A stretch of DNA of 64,000 nt, from assembly GCA_028698615.1 (NCBI GenBank), contig JAQVWF010000002.1:62001-126000 (forward strand). The letters run 5' to 3'. This stretch comes from Syntrophorhabdaceae bacterium (GTDB lineage Bacteria; Desulfobacterota; Syntrophorhabdia; Syntrophorhabdales; Syntrophorhabdaceae). This document shows positions 52,500-61,512 of this stretch, piece by piece (the stretch's first letter is position 1; every line of letters begins with the position of its first letter). The translations under genes and the position numbers were made by a program. The notes beneath the pieces are model-generated. The model worked only from the letters and a program-made list of their open reading frames with translations. It did not search any database and was not told the origin of the DNA.

Positions 52500-53130
52500 G
52501 AGCCGCCCTTTTCGGTCGGGGGGTTTCACGCTCCTGGAGCTTACGATCTCCATCGTCCTCGTCGCCATGATCGTCATCATTCTTGCCGCCTCAATGCGGG
52601 CCGGATACCGGTCTCTCGAGGGGGGCGAGCGGAAGGCCGAGTCGATGGAACGCCTCAGGGTTTCCATGAGGCTTATCGATTCCCAGTTGCAGTCCTGTCT
52701 TCCTCTGACTGTGAAGGAAGAAGAGAGTCTCAAGAAATCGGTGTTCATAGGCACAAGCGATTCGATGACCTTCGCGACAAACCGCTCTCTCTTCAGCGGC
52801 CGAAAGGGGTATGTCATCGCCTCATACAGGATCGAAAGGGACGAGAGAGGTAAACAGGTGCTCTATCTGAAGGAAAACACCATCGGCATGGAAAATTCAA
52901 GAGAATCAAGGCTTCTCGACGGTTTCGACGCCATCCGCTTCGAATACCTTGAGACCTCGAAGATAAAGGGCCTGGGAGGAGGCTGGTCGGATCAGATGGC
53001 AGATACCAGTGACCTCCCGCAAAAGGTAAAGCTCCATCTCGAACAGGGAGCGAGAAAGCTTTCTCTCACCATACCCCTGCGGACCAGGAAGCCTTCCCGG
53101 GAGGATTCTGAAGAAGGGGGAACGACATGA
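52486..53130 (+). CDS. gspJ: Minor pseudopilin GspJ
   Basis: A 214-residue pseudopilin: SGG-FTLLELTISIVLVAMIVI, then a body with MRLIDSQLQSCLPLT and VFIGTSDSMTFATNRSLF typical of GspJ. With GspI and GspK it forms the pseudopilus tip. Overlaps gspI by 14 bases and gspK by four. Confidence 0.88.
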   Translation: MRSCKSRPFRSGGFTLLELTISIVLVAMIVIILAASMRAGYRSLEGGERKAESMERLRVSMRLIDSQLQSCLPLTVKEEESLKKSVFIGTSDSMTFATNRSLFSGRKGYVIASYRIERDERGKQVLYLKENTIGMENSRESRLLDGFDAIRFEYLETSKIKGLGGGWSDQMADTSDLPQKVKLHLEQGARKLSLTIPLRTRKPSREDSEEGGTT

Positions 53131-54104
53131 GGGAAGAGAGAATATTTCTCCACAAAGAAGGCGGTTTTGCCCTCATCCTGGTGCTCTGGGTGGTCATCGT
53201 CCTTATGGTCATTGCGATGTCCTTTTCCCTTCTCGCGAAGACCGAATCCAGGGCAGCCCTCTTCTTTCGCGATTCCCTGGCGGAGAGCTTCCTCGCGCAG
53301 GCGGGGCTGGAACGGGCTATTCTGGAGATATACTACCGGCAGGAGAACCTGAATAAAACGATCGTCCCCGAAAGCGGTGAGACTTTCAGGGTTGACGGCA
53401 CGGTCATCGAGGGCGATATCGGCGATGACAGGTATGCCGTGAAGATCTTCAATGAGGCGGGCAGGATAAACCTCAATACCATGAACGACGAGAACAAGAT
53501 CATCCTTGATAACCTCCTCGTCAATCTTGGCGTTCCGAAGGAGACGGCGGACACCATCGTTGATTCAGCCCTCGACTGGATGGACAATGATATCCTTCAC
53601 CGCCTGAACGGTGCCGAGGACGACTACTATCAATCCCTTCCGAATCCCTACAAAGCGAAGAACGGGCCCTTTGATACGGTGGAGGAACTCCTTCTCGTGA
53701 AAGGCGTGACGCCGGATATCCTTTTTGGAACGAAGGAACAAAAGGCTCTCATCCGGTTCGTTACCGTCTATGGAGATGTATCGAGGATAAATGTCAACTT
53801 TGCACCGAAGGAGGTAATCATGGCTTTGCCCGGCGTATCGGAAGACCGGGCCGCAAAGGTTGTCGATGAAAGGAAACAGAAGGAATTTAAATCCCTCGAC
53901 GATGTGCGAGCAATAATGGGAGGGCAGTACAGCAAGGCATCATCTTATATTGATACCACTGAATCCATCGGCTATGCCATCGACTCGACGGGTTACAGAA
54001 AAGGTGTCAGGGACGGCCATGGTATCCGGGCGGTAGTTCTCGTTCCAAAGGGAGGAACATACGAATATGTCTATTACAAGACCCCTGCGGAGACAACACG
54101 ATGA
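53127..54104 (+). CDS. gspK: Type II secretion tip pseudopilin GspK
   Basis: A 325-residue protein. The N-terminus EGG-FALILVLWVVIVLMVIAM lacks Glu5, as is normal for GspK. It has the large inserted helical domain (INLNTMNDENKIILDNLLVN ... PFDTVEELLLVKGVTPDILFG) and helix-hairpin-helix-like FAPKEVIMALPGVSEDRAAKV. Stop overlaps the gspL start by four bases. Confidence 0.92.
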   Translation: MREERIFLHKEGGFALILVLWVVIVLMVIAMSFSLLAKTESRAALFFRDSLAESFLAQAGLERAILEIYYRQENLNKTIVPESGETFRVDGTVIEGDIGDDRYAVKIFNEAGRINLNTMNDENKIILDNLLVNLGVPKETADTIVDSALDWMDNDILHRLNGAEDDYYQSLPNPYKAKNGPFDTVEELLLVKGVTPDILFGTKEQKALIRFVTVYGDVSRINVNFAPKEVIMALPGVSEDRAAKVVDERKQKEFKSLDDVRAIMGGQYSKASSYIDTTESIGYAIDSTGYRKGVRDGHGIRAVVLVPKGGTYEYVYYKTPAETTR

Positions 54105-55663
54105 AGATTGGACCCCTGATCCCCAGTCACCCTCTTGTCCTCAAAAGCCTTGTATCCTTGAGGACCGTCAGGGCGAGACTGGAACCCCTGTGCCTGAGGG
54201 TGTGGACGGTCTTGAACTGCAACCTGGTGGAAGGCATACTTCTGCCGGAGCGCTATCTGGCGATCTGTATAGAACGGGGCGGCATATCCGCAGCGGCGGG
54301 GGAGCGCTTTTTTAACCGCGGGCGGCTTACGGGATCCGTAAGGTATGCCTTTGAAGAGAGTGAATTTCCCACCCCCGGTGATCTTGTAACCGCCGTATCC
54401 CGTGCGATAAACGAACTGGGACACAGAGGCTCCCGGGTGCTGCTGGGTATTCCCAGAGAATGGGTTGTCATACGGACTGCGGGGTTGCCCTCAACTGTGA
54501 AAGAGAACATAGGGCCAGTTGTGGGTTACGAGATCGACAGACTTACCCCCCTCACAGCCTCCGATGCCATGTATGATTTCATCGTCGGCGCTGAAGTGGG
54601 CGAGACGCTTCCCATAGCCCTCATGGCCGTCAGAAAGGAAACGCTGAACCCTTACGTGGCGGCATTGGCGGAAAAAGGTTTCCCACCCGGCAGAATATCA
54701 ACGCCCTCGGTGGGTATGACGCGGCTGTGCTGCCGCCTTGCCGGGGCCGAAACCGCTGTATCCCTTCACGTCGGCATGCGAGGATACGAAGGATGGTCCA
54801 TTGAGAAAGGCAACCTGACGGGGAATTTCTACGGTTCCTTGGGCGAATATGGTGAGGAGGAAGACCCGCAAGGACGATACGACGAAGTGCGGGCCATCCT
54901 TCACACAGAGAGTGCCGCCGCCGGGTCGCCGCTTGTGTGCCTCCTTCCGGAGAACGGCTCCGGGGTCGGGGATATCCTGCCGGACACCCCCCACAGGGTG
55001 ATCAAGGACAGCGAGATAATGTCCCTCTTCAAAACAAGCCCGGAGAGCGCTCCCCTTGCTCCCGCGGCTATGCTTTTCGAGGCCCTGTCGCCGGGCATGA
55101 GGACCTTCGACCTTGCGCGCGGTAATGCCGGCGGAAAAAGGAGGGCATCCCTGATCACCGCCCTCGTACTTGCTACGCTCCTTGTCATGATGGTGATCCC
55201 TTATGTGGTGGTGCCCATTGAGATTCAGAAACGCAGGATCGATGCCATCGAAGGGCAGATTAAGGCCCGCAGGAAGGACGTAATGGAGGTGGAAGGGCTG
55301 AGGAAACGGGTGGAAGCCTTACAGGGCGAGATCGACGAGATTGAAGATTTCAAGATAAAGAGACCTATGCTGCTCAACGTTCTCAAGGGGTTGACCTCAC
55401 TCCTGCCAAAGGCGGCATGGCTCACAAGAACAAGAATCACGGAAGAGACCGTGGAGATCGAAGGTTATGCCGCTTCGGCAACGACCGTTCTCTCGCTGCT
55501 CGAGGAATCAGACCTCTTCAGGAAGGTCGAATTCGCCTCGCCCACAGTAAAGGACCACCGGCTCAATTCTGAGCGATTTGTCATCCGCATGGAATTGGAA
55601 GGATTCAGGAAGGAGGAGGCAAAAAAGGAAGGGACGGTGAAGAAAGATGAAGCAAGGAAATAG
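54101..55663 (+). CDS. gspL: GspL-type (PilM/PilN-like) assembly platform protein
   Basis: A 520-residue protein: an actin-like cytoplasmic domain (about 30-340; ESEFPTPGDLVTAVSRAINEL, VLLGIPREWVVIRTAGLPST, GYEIDRLTPL), one membrane helix (about 353-375, ITALVLATLLVMMVIPYVVV), then a coiled coil and a PilN-like periplasmic domain (LLNVLKGLTSLLPKAAWLTR). This is the PilM-PilN fusion layout of GspL. It links GspE to GspM. Confidence 0.85.
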   Translation: MKIGPLIPSHPLVLKSLVSLRTVRARLEPLCLRVWTVLNCNLVEGILLPERYLAICIERGGISAAAGERFFNRGRLTGSVRYAFEESEFPTPGDLVTAVSRAINELGHRGSRVLLGIPREWVVIRTAGLPSTVKENIGPVVGYEIDRLTPLTASDAMYDFIVGAEVGETLPIALMAVRKETLNPYVAALAEKGFPPGRISTPSVGMTRLCCRLAGAETAVSLHVGMRGYEGWSIEKGNLTGNFYGSLGEYGEEEDPQGRYDEVRAILHTESAAAGSPLVCLLPENGSGVGDILPDTPHRVIKDSEIMSLFKTSPESAPLAPAAMLFEALSPGMRTFDLARGNAGGKRRASLITALVLATLLVMMVIPYVVVPIEIQKRRIDAIEGQIKARRKDVMEVEGLRKRVEALQGEIDEIEDFKIKRPMLLNVLKGLTSLLPKAAWLTRTRITEETVEIEGYAASATTVLSLLEESDLFRKVEFASPTVKDHRLNSERFVIRMELEGFRKEEAKKEGTVKKDEARK

Positions 55664-56201
55664 GCTTCTCATGTACGCAATCCCCGCGATCATCGTTCTC
55701 GCGGGTCTCACCGTTTACCAGTATGGTTTTGTGAATGCCCGCAGGGAAATGGTCTCTCTCGGGGAGACAAGCGCTGCACGGGAAAGGGCGCTTACGAAGT
55801 GCATGGAGATGATCGCCGAAAGGCCCCGGCTCGAAGAGAGGCTTGGTGCCTTGAAAGAGAAGAGAGAGGCTGCGGCATCGAAGATTATCGAGGCGCAGAC
55901 GCTGACGCTGTGTGCGGCGGCTCTTCAGGAGACGGTCAAGGGCATAATCACGGGACGAGGCGGCTCCATTGCCAGCGAACGCGTTGAAAAGACGGAGAGA
56001 TCAGGCACGTTCCAGGTTGTGAGCATCAGCATAGACGTGGCACTGCCCGACACAAGAGCGTTAAGCGATATCCTCTTCGGTATCGAAACTCATACACCCT
56101 ACATCGTCGTACGGGAAGTGGACACGAGGGTGCGCAACTTCCGGAATCCCAGGGAACTCATGGTGAAACTGCGCCTCTCTTCGTTAGGGGGAGGGAGATG
56201 A
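55647..56201 (+). CDS. gspM: GspM-type (PilO-like) protein
   Basis: A 184-residue bitopic protein: membrane helix at about residues 9-28 (YAIPAIIVLAGLTVYQYGF), coiled coil (29-85), and a ferredoxin-like periplasmic domain (FQVVSISIDVALPDTRALSD ILFGIETHTPYIVVREVDTR). Overlaps gspL by 17 bases. Assigned by position and layout; sequence of GspM is poorly conserved. Confidence 0.8.
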   Translation: MKQGNRLLMYAIPAIIVLAGLTVYQYGFVNARREMVSLGETSAARERALTKCMEMIAERPRLEERLGALKEKREAAASKIIEAQTLTLCAAALQETVKGIITGRGGSIASERVEKTERSGTFQVVSISIDVALPDTRALSDILFGIETHTPYIVVREVDTRVRNFRNPRELMVKLRLSSLGGGR

Positions 56202-56202
56202 C

Positions 56203-56916
56203 ATGGTGAAGGTATTGCGGTCCATCACGCGTAATGTGACTCTCCTCAATCTTCTATTGACGACTGCTCTGGTCCTGGCGAGTATCGGTATCATCTACCC
56301 GGCGATGAGTATGAACTATCGTCTCACGCTTCCCCGTATCGTACCGAAAGAGGCGGCACTGCAGGAAAATCCCGCCGAAGAGCGTTCGGCGCCCCTTCCC
56401 ACCGATTATGCGGTCGTCAGTGAGATGAACCTCTTCCATCCCCAAAGGGTGATACCTATCGACACAAAGAAGGAACTGCCAAAACCGGAGCTCTTCCTCT
56501 GCGGCATAATCCGTTACGGGAAGGAACTTGTCGCCTTCGTCGAAGACAAGAAGAATCCGACGACATCTCCCGGCCGGGGAAAAAGACAGAGCGAACTGAG
56601 GAAGGGGACCGTTTACGCTGGTTATTCGGTGACAGACATAAACAAGGACAGCATTGTTCTCCAAAGGGGTGATCAGAGTGTGTCGGTGTACCTCGTGGAT
56701 CCGGCGAAGCGTGGCGGCAAGAATGCTTCATCCGCTCCTGTCGGCGCGACCAGGCCTTCCGCCCCAAAAGCCCCTTCTTCTGTCTCTCACCCTCTTCCTG
56801 TGCCTCCGAGACCTTCGTCAGCGAAAGGGGCACCACCGGGCCTTCCTCCCTCAGGGGACGTCAAGGGTAAGGGTGTCGAGCCCTCTCGCGTGCCTCCCCA
56901 TCGTAGAGACAGGTAA
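56203..56916 (+). CDS. gspC: GspC-type (PilP-like) protein
   Basis: A 237-residue protein with one membrane helix (about residues 14-35, LLNLLLTTALVLASIGIIYP), a linker, and an HR domain (about 70-165; YAVVSEMNLFHPQR, PELFLCGIIRYGKELVAFVE, VYAGYSVTDINKDSIVLQRG) that contacts the secretin. The last 65 residues are Pro/Ser/Lys-rich and lack a PDZ domain. GGGAGG precedes ATG 56203. In classic operons gspC comes first; here it is last. Confidence 0.8.
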   Translation: MVKVLRSITRNVTLLNLLLTTALVLASIGIIYPAMSMNYRLTLPRIVPKEAALQENPAEERSAPLPTDYAVVSEMNLFHPQRVIPIDTKKELPKPELFLCGIIRYGKELVAFVEDKKNPTTSPGRGKRQSELRKGTVYAGYSVTDINKDSIVLQRGDQSVSVYLVDPAKRGGKNASSAPVGATRPSAPKAPSSVSHPLPVPPRPSSAKGAPPGLPPSGDVKGKGVEPSRVPPHRRDR

Positions 56917-56949
56917 TCCAGAAGTGGTATAAGAATTGGCGGGATGGTT

Positions 56950-57330
56950 CTAATCGCGGTGACAGGGCAAGGCTTTTTGAAGGGACTCACCCAGGCGGTC
57001 CGGGTCGACGGGCTTGAGGAGAAAGTCCAGGGCCCCTGACCCAGATGCCTGGGTGGCATAGTGGTCGTAGGCTGTAACGAAGACAACATGCGGCCGCTGT
57101 TCCAACTGCTCCAGCAGATCAAATCCGGACCCTCCAGGCATCTGGATATCCAGAAAAATGAGATCAACGGGCACTTCGTCCAGGATCTTCCGGGCCTCTG
57201 TTATGTTCCGGGCTTCTCCGACAACACTGACATAAGAGTGTTCTTTGAGGAGCCCTTTCAGGTTTGCCCTGGCAAGACGTTCATCGTCCACAATGAGGAC
57301 CCTGATATGGGTTTTCAGATCCTTTTCCAT
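56950..57330 (-). CDS. Receiver-only response regulator of the LytR/AlgR type
   Basis: A 126-residue protein that is only a receiver: IVDDERLARANLKGLLKEH, phosphoacceptor in IFLDIQMPGGSG (Asp near 59), and FVTAYDHYATQA with LLKPVDPDRL. The receiver is of the kind normally followed by a LytTR DNA-binding domain, but the frame stops right after it, 34 bases from the convergent gspC stop, so no room remains. It lies 115 bases after the LytS-type kinase, its likely partner. Confidence 0.88.
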   Translation of the reverse strand: MEKDLKTHIRVLIVDDERLARANLKGLLKEHSYVSVVGEARNITEARKILDEVPVDLIFLDIQMPGGSGFDLLEQLEQRPHVVFVTAYDHYATQASGSGALDFLLKPVDPDRLGESLQKALPCHRD

Positions 57331-57445
57331 AGTCTCTTGTCAATCTTGATTTTAATGCACCATTGCGGCAATGGGCAACCATTTTGTGAACACAGGACCG
57401 GGGAAAGAGGGAGCCCTGGGTGGCGGGAACGTCGGGGCAAGGCTA

Positions 57446-59563
57446 TCACGCCTGAGGCCGTGTTTGCCTGGTGCCGGTATCTAACGGTACTCCAACGACG
57501 ACGCGAACCAGTCCGTTGCCTTCTTCCGTCTGGAAGAGGTACTGATCGGCATAGATCAGGTTCAGGCGTTTGCGGAGATTATCGATACCCACTCCCTTCC
57601 TGACTCTTTCCCCATCTTCCGTCGATACCCAGTACCCCGTGTTGGTGATCTCTACGAGAAGGAGGTTATCATTGGTAAGCCAGCCTTCGATGGTTATTCT
57701 AAGCGGCAGGTCCGACGTTCTCGTCCCGTACTTGACGGCATTTTCCACAATAGGCTGAAGAATGAGTTCAGGCACCTGTACGTCCATGATCTGCGGAGGC
57801 AATTCTATGTTCACCTGCAGATCATCCTCAAAGCGGACTTTCTCGATGTTGAGATAGCTCTCTATGGTTCCCATTTCCTGGCGCAAGGGCACAAAACCGG
57901 ATTCGCTGGAAGAAATGGTCGAACGCAGATAGCGGGAAAGCTGTTGAATGAGCTGGTCTGTCTGTCGCGCACTTATTCGGGCGAGGGCGCTCAGGGAATT
58001 GAGGACGTTGAAAAGAAAGTGGGGATTGATCTGGTACCGAAGGGCCTCCAGCTTTGCCTGGACGGATCGAAGCTCTGCTTCCTCGGCCCGGAGGCGCTCT
58101 CTCTCGATCTCCTTTTGTTCCGTAATATCATCGAGGATACCCTGGATTCGGAGTATCTTTCCCTGTTCGTCCTTGTCAGCTCTGGCATAAATGGATCCGG
58201 TCCTTTGAAGCCCATCCCGCCGCCGAAAAACGATTTCGAAGCCTCTGGCTGTTCCCCGTGTATAAAGCAGTTCCAGCAGTCGGCCGCGCTTGGAGGAGGA
58301 GTAATGATGGGATACATTCCTGCCAATGACTTCCGCGGGAGAGCCGTAGCCTATGATGGTTGCAAAGGCCGGGTTGGCATTCAATATGACGCCCTCCGGA
58401 TCGGTGACGAATATCCCTTCCACCGCGTTCTCGAAAAGTCCCCGGTATAAACGCTCCGCCTTCTCCAGAGCAGTCCGGCTTTCCCGGAGACTCTGGGTCA
58501 TAGCGTTAAGGCCCCGGGCAAGTTGGGAGATCTCGTCGGTGCCGCTTGTATCCAGCTTCTTGTCGAGAAGCCCGGATTCAATGTCCCGGACGAAGATCAT
58601 ACATTTCTCCAGCCTTCTCAGGAGGGGGTTGGCCATCGTGAAAACGGCGTAGGTGATAACAAGGAGCATGACAACGAGTGTGACCAGGGTGATCTTGCCC
58701 ATTGTCTGAATAGGGGCGAGAACAGCCCGCAGGGGCCTTTCGATCACAAACAGAAATTCGGGGTCCGAGGTCTTCAGAAATGCTGCCAGACGGGGACCTG
58801 ATTTTGAGGGATAGCTGACGACGCCGCTGCGGCTTGCCATGAATTCGGGCAGATCGGGAATGTCCGGCCGCATGTATGGTTTGGATCGTATGATGTTGGG
58901 AATAGACCATCCCTCGGGCAGGGTCGTCTCCATCCAGGGGTCATAGAAATAGGCCTTTCCCCCGTGTATGGTTTCCTGGGGTGTGAGAAAATAATCATTG
59001 AGTTGATCGAGGTCCAGGATGGCGCGGATCACGGCCACAACCCTGCCTTCCTGTTTGACGGGAACGCTGACCGCTATATTGGGCCGCCCCGTGCCGTGGC
59101 TGAAAAGCACCTGTGAAATCGTTGTTTTTCCCGCAACTGCCGTTCTGAAATCAGGGCGTGTGGCGACGACCTGGCGCATGGGGGAGTATCCAATGCGGTC
59201 GGGATAGGAGGACGCAATGCACCAGGCGTCCCGGTCAATAAGATTGATGGACTGATAGACAGAAGTTTTCTTGACAATGTCCAGAAAGGTCAGATTGGCC
59301 TCCTGAATGAGGGCCTTGTTCCCGGGAGATCTGACAATGTGATGGACCAGTCGTGATTCGGCGAGAAGCTCCATGTCGGTTTTGAACCTGTCGAGACCTA
59401 TCTGGCTTTGCTTGGCGATGAGGGCCACCGTCTGTTCCATTTGCCTCTTTGCGGTTGACTCAAGGTGCCGTCTTGCGGATAGGTAAGTGATGACCGAGGA
59501 TAAAAAGACGCTGACAACGATCATCACCGCGACAACAACGAGAAGTTTGGTACGAAAGTTCAT
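57446..59563 (-). CDS. LytS-type sensor histidine kinase with Cache, HAMP and PAS domains
   Basis: A 705-residue kinase: TM1 (about 8-28), a periplasmic double-Cache domain (about 35-285; FRTAVAGKTTISQVLFSHGT GRPNIAVSVPVKQEGR), TM2 (about 290-312), HAMP (about 313-365), PAS (about 375-490; GLFENAVEGIFVTDPEGVIL), and a His_kinase domain (LRYQINPHFLFNVLNSLSAL, His near 521) with HATPase (QPIVENAVKYG, GVGIDNLRKRLNL). The INPHFLFN motif defines the LytS class. It is the first gene of a leftward pair with the receiver-only regulator. Confidence 0.93.
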   Translation of the reverse strand: MNFRTKLLVVVAVMIVVSVFLSSVITYLSARRHLESTAKRQMEQTVALIAKQSQIGLDRFKTDMELLAESRLVHHIVRSPGNKALIQEANLTFLDIVKKTSVYQSINLIDRDAWCIASSYPDRIGYSPMRQVVATRPDFRTAVAGKTTISQVLFSHGTGRPNIAVSVPVKQEGRVVAVIRAILDLDQLNDYFLTPQETIHGGKAYFYDPWMETTLPEGWSIPNIIRSKPYMRPDIPDLPEFMASRSGVVSYPSKSGPRLAAFLKTSDPEFLFVIERPLRAVLAPIQTMGKITLVTLVVMLLVITYAVFTMANPLLRRLEKCMIFVRDIESGLLDKKLDTSGTDEISQLARGLNAMTQSLRESRTALEKAERLYRGLFENAVEGIFVTDPEGVILNANPAFATIIGYGSPAEVIGRNVSHHYSSSKRGRLLELLYTRGTARGFEIVFRRRDGLQRTGSIYARADKDEQGKILRIQGILDDITEQKEIERERLRAEEAELRSVQAKLEALRYQINPHFLFNVLNSLSALARISARQTDQLIQQLSRYLRSTISSSESGFVPLRQEMGTIESYLNIEKVRFEDDLQVNIELPPQIMDVQVPELILQPIVENAVKYGTRTSDLPLRITIEGWLTNDNLLLVEITNTGYWVSTEDGERVRKGVGIDNLRKRLNLIYADQYLFQTEEGNGLVRVVVGVPLDTGTRQTRPQA

Positions 59564-59760
59564 CTGCCCCCTTCTTTCTCAGGTGGAATATTCCCTGCCC
59601 TTTCGAAGAATCGTGTGCCCTTTTCCCATATGGACAAATCCTACGGCACGATCCTGTTCCTCGGATCCGCTATGTAACCGAGAAGACACATAGAGGGACG
59701 AACCAACCAAATTGCGTGATAAGGACGATGGAGGATCTCACCGTTAAGATGATCCTATTC

Positions 59761-59873
59761 TCATCTGTCCCCTGAGCCCGTGATCTGTCCGGCGTTCTCC
59801 ACCGTAAGTCCGTGGCCGGACACAACACCGGATGTCCCGCCGGAGATGATGCCTCCCAGGAACCCGCCCGCGA
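59761..59873 (-). pseudogene. Relic of an autotransporter passenger
   Basis: The reverse strand reads LAGGFLGGIISGGTSGVVSG then HGLTVENAGQITGSGDR and a stop. The G-I-SGG-TSGV and TVxNAGxIxGSGD pattern is that of beta-helical autotransporter passengers, related in style to the one at 42903. There is no start codon, ribosome site or barrel nearby. The rest of the 512-base gap 59564-60075 holds no recognised gene; an A/T-rich stretch at 59985-60010 is probably the promoter of the next gene. Confidence 0.4.
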
Positions 59874-60075
59874 GTTCCCTATGAGCTCTATCTTCATGTG
59901 TTGCCGCTCGCCGAACCCGTCGGGATTTCCCGGAGTGCCGGGAACTGCCGCCATTAAGTGTTTCAATGCTCCGCTGTTTTATGGTTTAACTAGATATTAT
60001 TGTTATTGTCTCACCGCACCGTCGGGTCTTTTCCGATGACGCGGGAAGGGTTAGACAAAAAGCGGAGGAAGCACC

Positions 60076-60744
60076 ATGGGGTTCGAGGGAGTTATTTTTG
60101 ACCTCGATGGAACGCTGGTCAATTCACTGGAGGATATAGCCGATTCCATGAACAACGTCCTGAGAGGACATGGTTTTCCGACGCGCTGTCTCGAGGAGTA
60201 CAAGCTCTTCGTCGGCCGGGGGATGAAAAACCTTGTTGTAAGGGCGCTGCCGGAAAATGCGCGTGATGAAGCCCGGGTCTCCATGTGCCGCGATTCAATG
60301 CTGGAGGAATACGGCAAGAATTATGTGAACAAGACACGACCCTATGAGGGGATAGCGGATCTCCTTGACGAGCTTGATCGGCGCAAGATGAAAACCGCTG
60401 TCTTTTCCAACAAGATCGATCATCTGACGAAAAAGATGGTGGTGTCACTGTTTCCTGGCCGGCGATTCTCCGCAGTAATCGGGGCCGGCGCCGGGATGCC
60501 GGAGAAACCGGACCCGAAAGGTGTTTTGTCGATAAGCCGTCACCTGGGGATCGAGCCCGAAGGTCTGATATATGTGGGCGATTCCGATGTTGACATGGAG
60601 ACCGCACGCAATGCCGGAATGTTCCCGGCAGGGGCCCTCTGGGGTTTCCGGACGAAAGAGGAATTGGTCTCTCACGGTGCGGGATGCGTGCTCAGGCACC
60701 CCCTTGACCTGCTTCGGACCATAAACGGCGAAAACGGAGCATGA
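60076..60744 (+). CDS. HAD-family phosphatase, phosphoglycolate phosphatase-like
   Basis: A 222-residue HAD hydrolase: motif I IFDLDGTLVNS (Asp9, Asp11), motif II VFSNK (Ser near 115), motif III Lys in PEKPDPKGV and motif IV YVGDSDVDMETARNAGM. The helical cap between residues 15 and 90 is of the Gph/PGP type. It probably hydrolyses 2-phosphoglycolate or a related small phosphate. GCGGAGGAAGC precedes ATG 60076. Confidence 0.87.
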   Translation: MGFEGVIFDLDGTLVNSLEDIADSMNNVLRGHGFPTRCLEEYKLFVGRGMKNLVVRALPENARDEARVSMCRDSMLEEYGKNYVNKTRPYEGIADLLDELDRRKMKTAVFSNKIDHLTKKMVVSLFPGRRFSAVIGAGAGMPEKPDPKGVLSISRHLGIEPEGLIYVGDSDVDMETARNAGMFPAGALWGFRTKEELVSHGAGCVLRHPLDLLRTINGENGA

Positions 60745-60834
60745 TCTGGCAGGGCAATTGACGAAAATCCTCTGTCTGTGCAAGGATAAGGAAGAGCCCA
60801 TCTATTCGGGCCGGCTCTACAGGAAGGCGGGGCG

Positions 60835-61512
60835 TTGAGGATACTGGTTATTGAAGACGATGAAAAGATCGCGTCATTCATTATAAAAGGAATGAAGGCC
60901 GCGGGTTGCGCCGTCGATCATGTCACCGATGGCAGGGAAGGCCTCGGGCTGGCGATGACGGAACCTTACGATTCAGCCATCGTCGACATCATGCTCCCCG
61001 GCCTTGACGGTCTGTCCGTGGTGGAGGAGATACGCAAGGCCAAGGTGGCTACGCCCGTTATCATCCTCAGCGCAAGGGGTTCGGTGGAAGACCGGGTGAA
61101 GGGCCTGCAGACGGGGGCGGACGATTATCTCACCAAGCCTTTCGCCTTCACCGAGCTTCTGGCGAGGGTGCAGGCGCTGGTGCGCCGCTCCACGGGGGTG
61201 ACGGAGCCGATGAGGCTTGCCGTGGGAGACCTTTCGGTGAACCTCATAAACAGGGAGGTGAAGAGGGCCGACAGGGACATCGATCTCCAGCCTATGGAAT
61301 TTTCCCTCCTTGAGTACCTCATGCGCAACGCGGGCAGGGTGGTCTCGAAGACCATGATAATGGAGCATGTCTGGAACTACGATTTCGATCCCCAGACGAA
61401 TGTGGTGGAGGCCCGGATATGCAGGCTCCGGGACAAGATCGACAGGGATTTTCCCGGCAAGCTCATCCACACGGTGCGGGGGGTAGGCTATGTCCTCAGG
61501 GAAAGCCCGTAA
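60835..61512 (+). CDS. OmpR/PhoB-type response regulator
   Basis: A 225-residue regulator with receiver (RILVIEDDEKIASF, phosphoacceptor in AIVDIMLPGLDG near Asp51, Lys in YLTKPFAF) and a winged helix (about 130-222; LQPMEFSLLEYLMRNAGRVV, TNVVEARICRLRDKIDRDF). Start codon TTG 60835, with AAGGCGGGGCG upstream; there is no ATG near it. It overlaps the kinase gene by 23 bases. Likely controls the protease gene at 63076. Confidence 0.92.
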   Translation: MRILVIEDDEKIASFIIKGMKAAGCAVDHVTDGREGLGLAMTEPYDSAIVDIMLPGLDGLSVVEEIRKAKVATPVIILSARGSVEDRVKGLQTGADDYLTKPFAFTELLARVQALVRRSTGVTEPMRLAVGDLSVNLINREVKRADRDIDLQPMEFSLLEYLMRNAGRVVSKTMIMEHVWNYDFDPQTNVVEARICRLRDKIDRDFPGKLIHTVRGVGYVLRESP

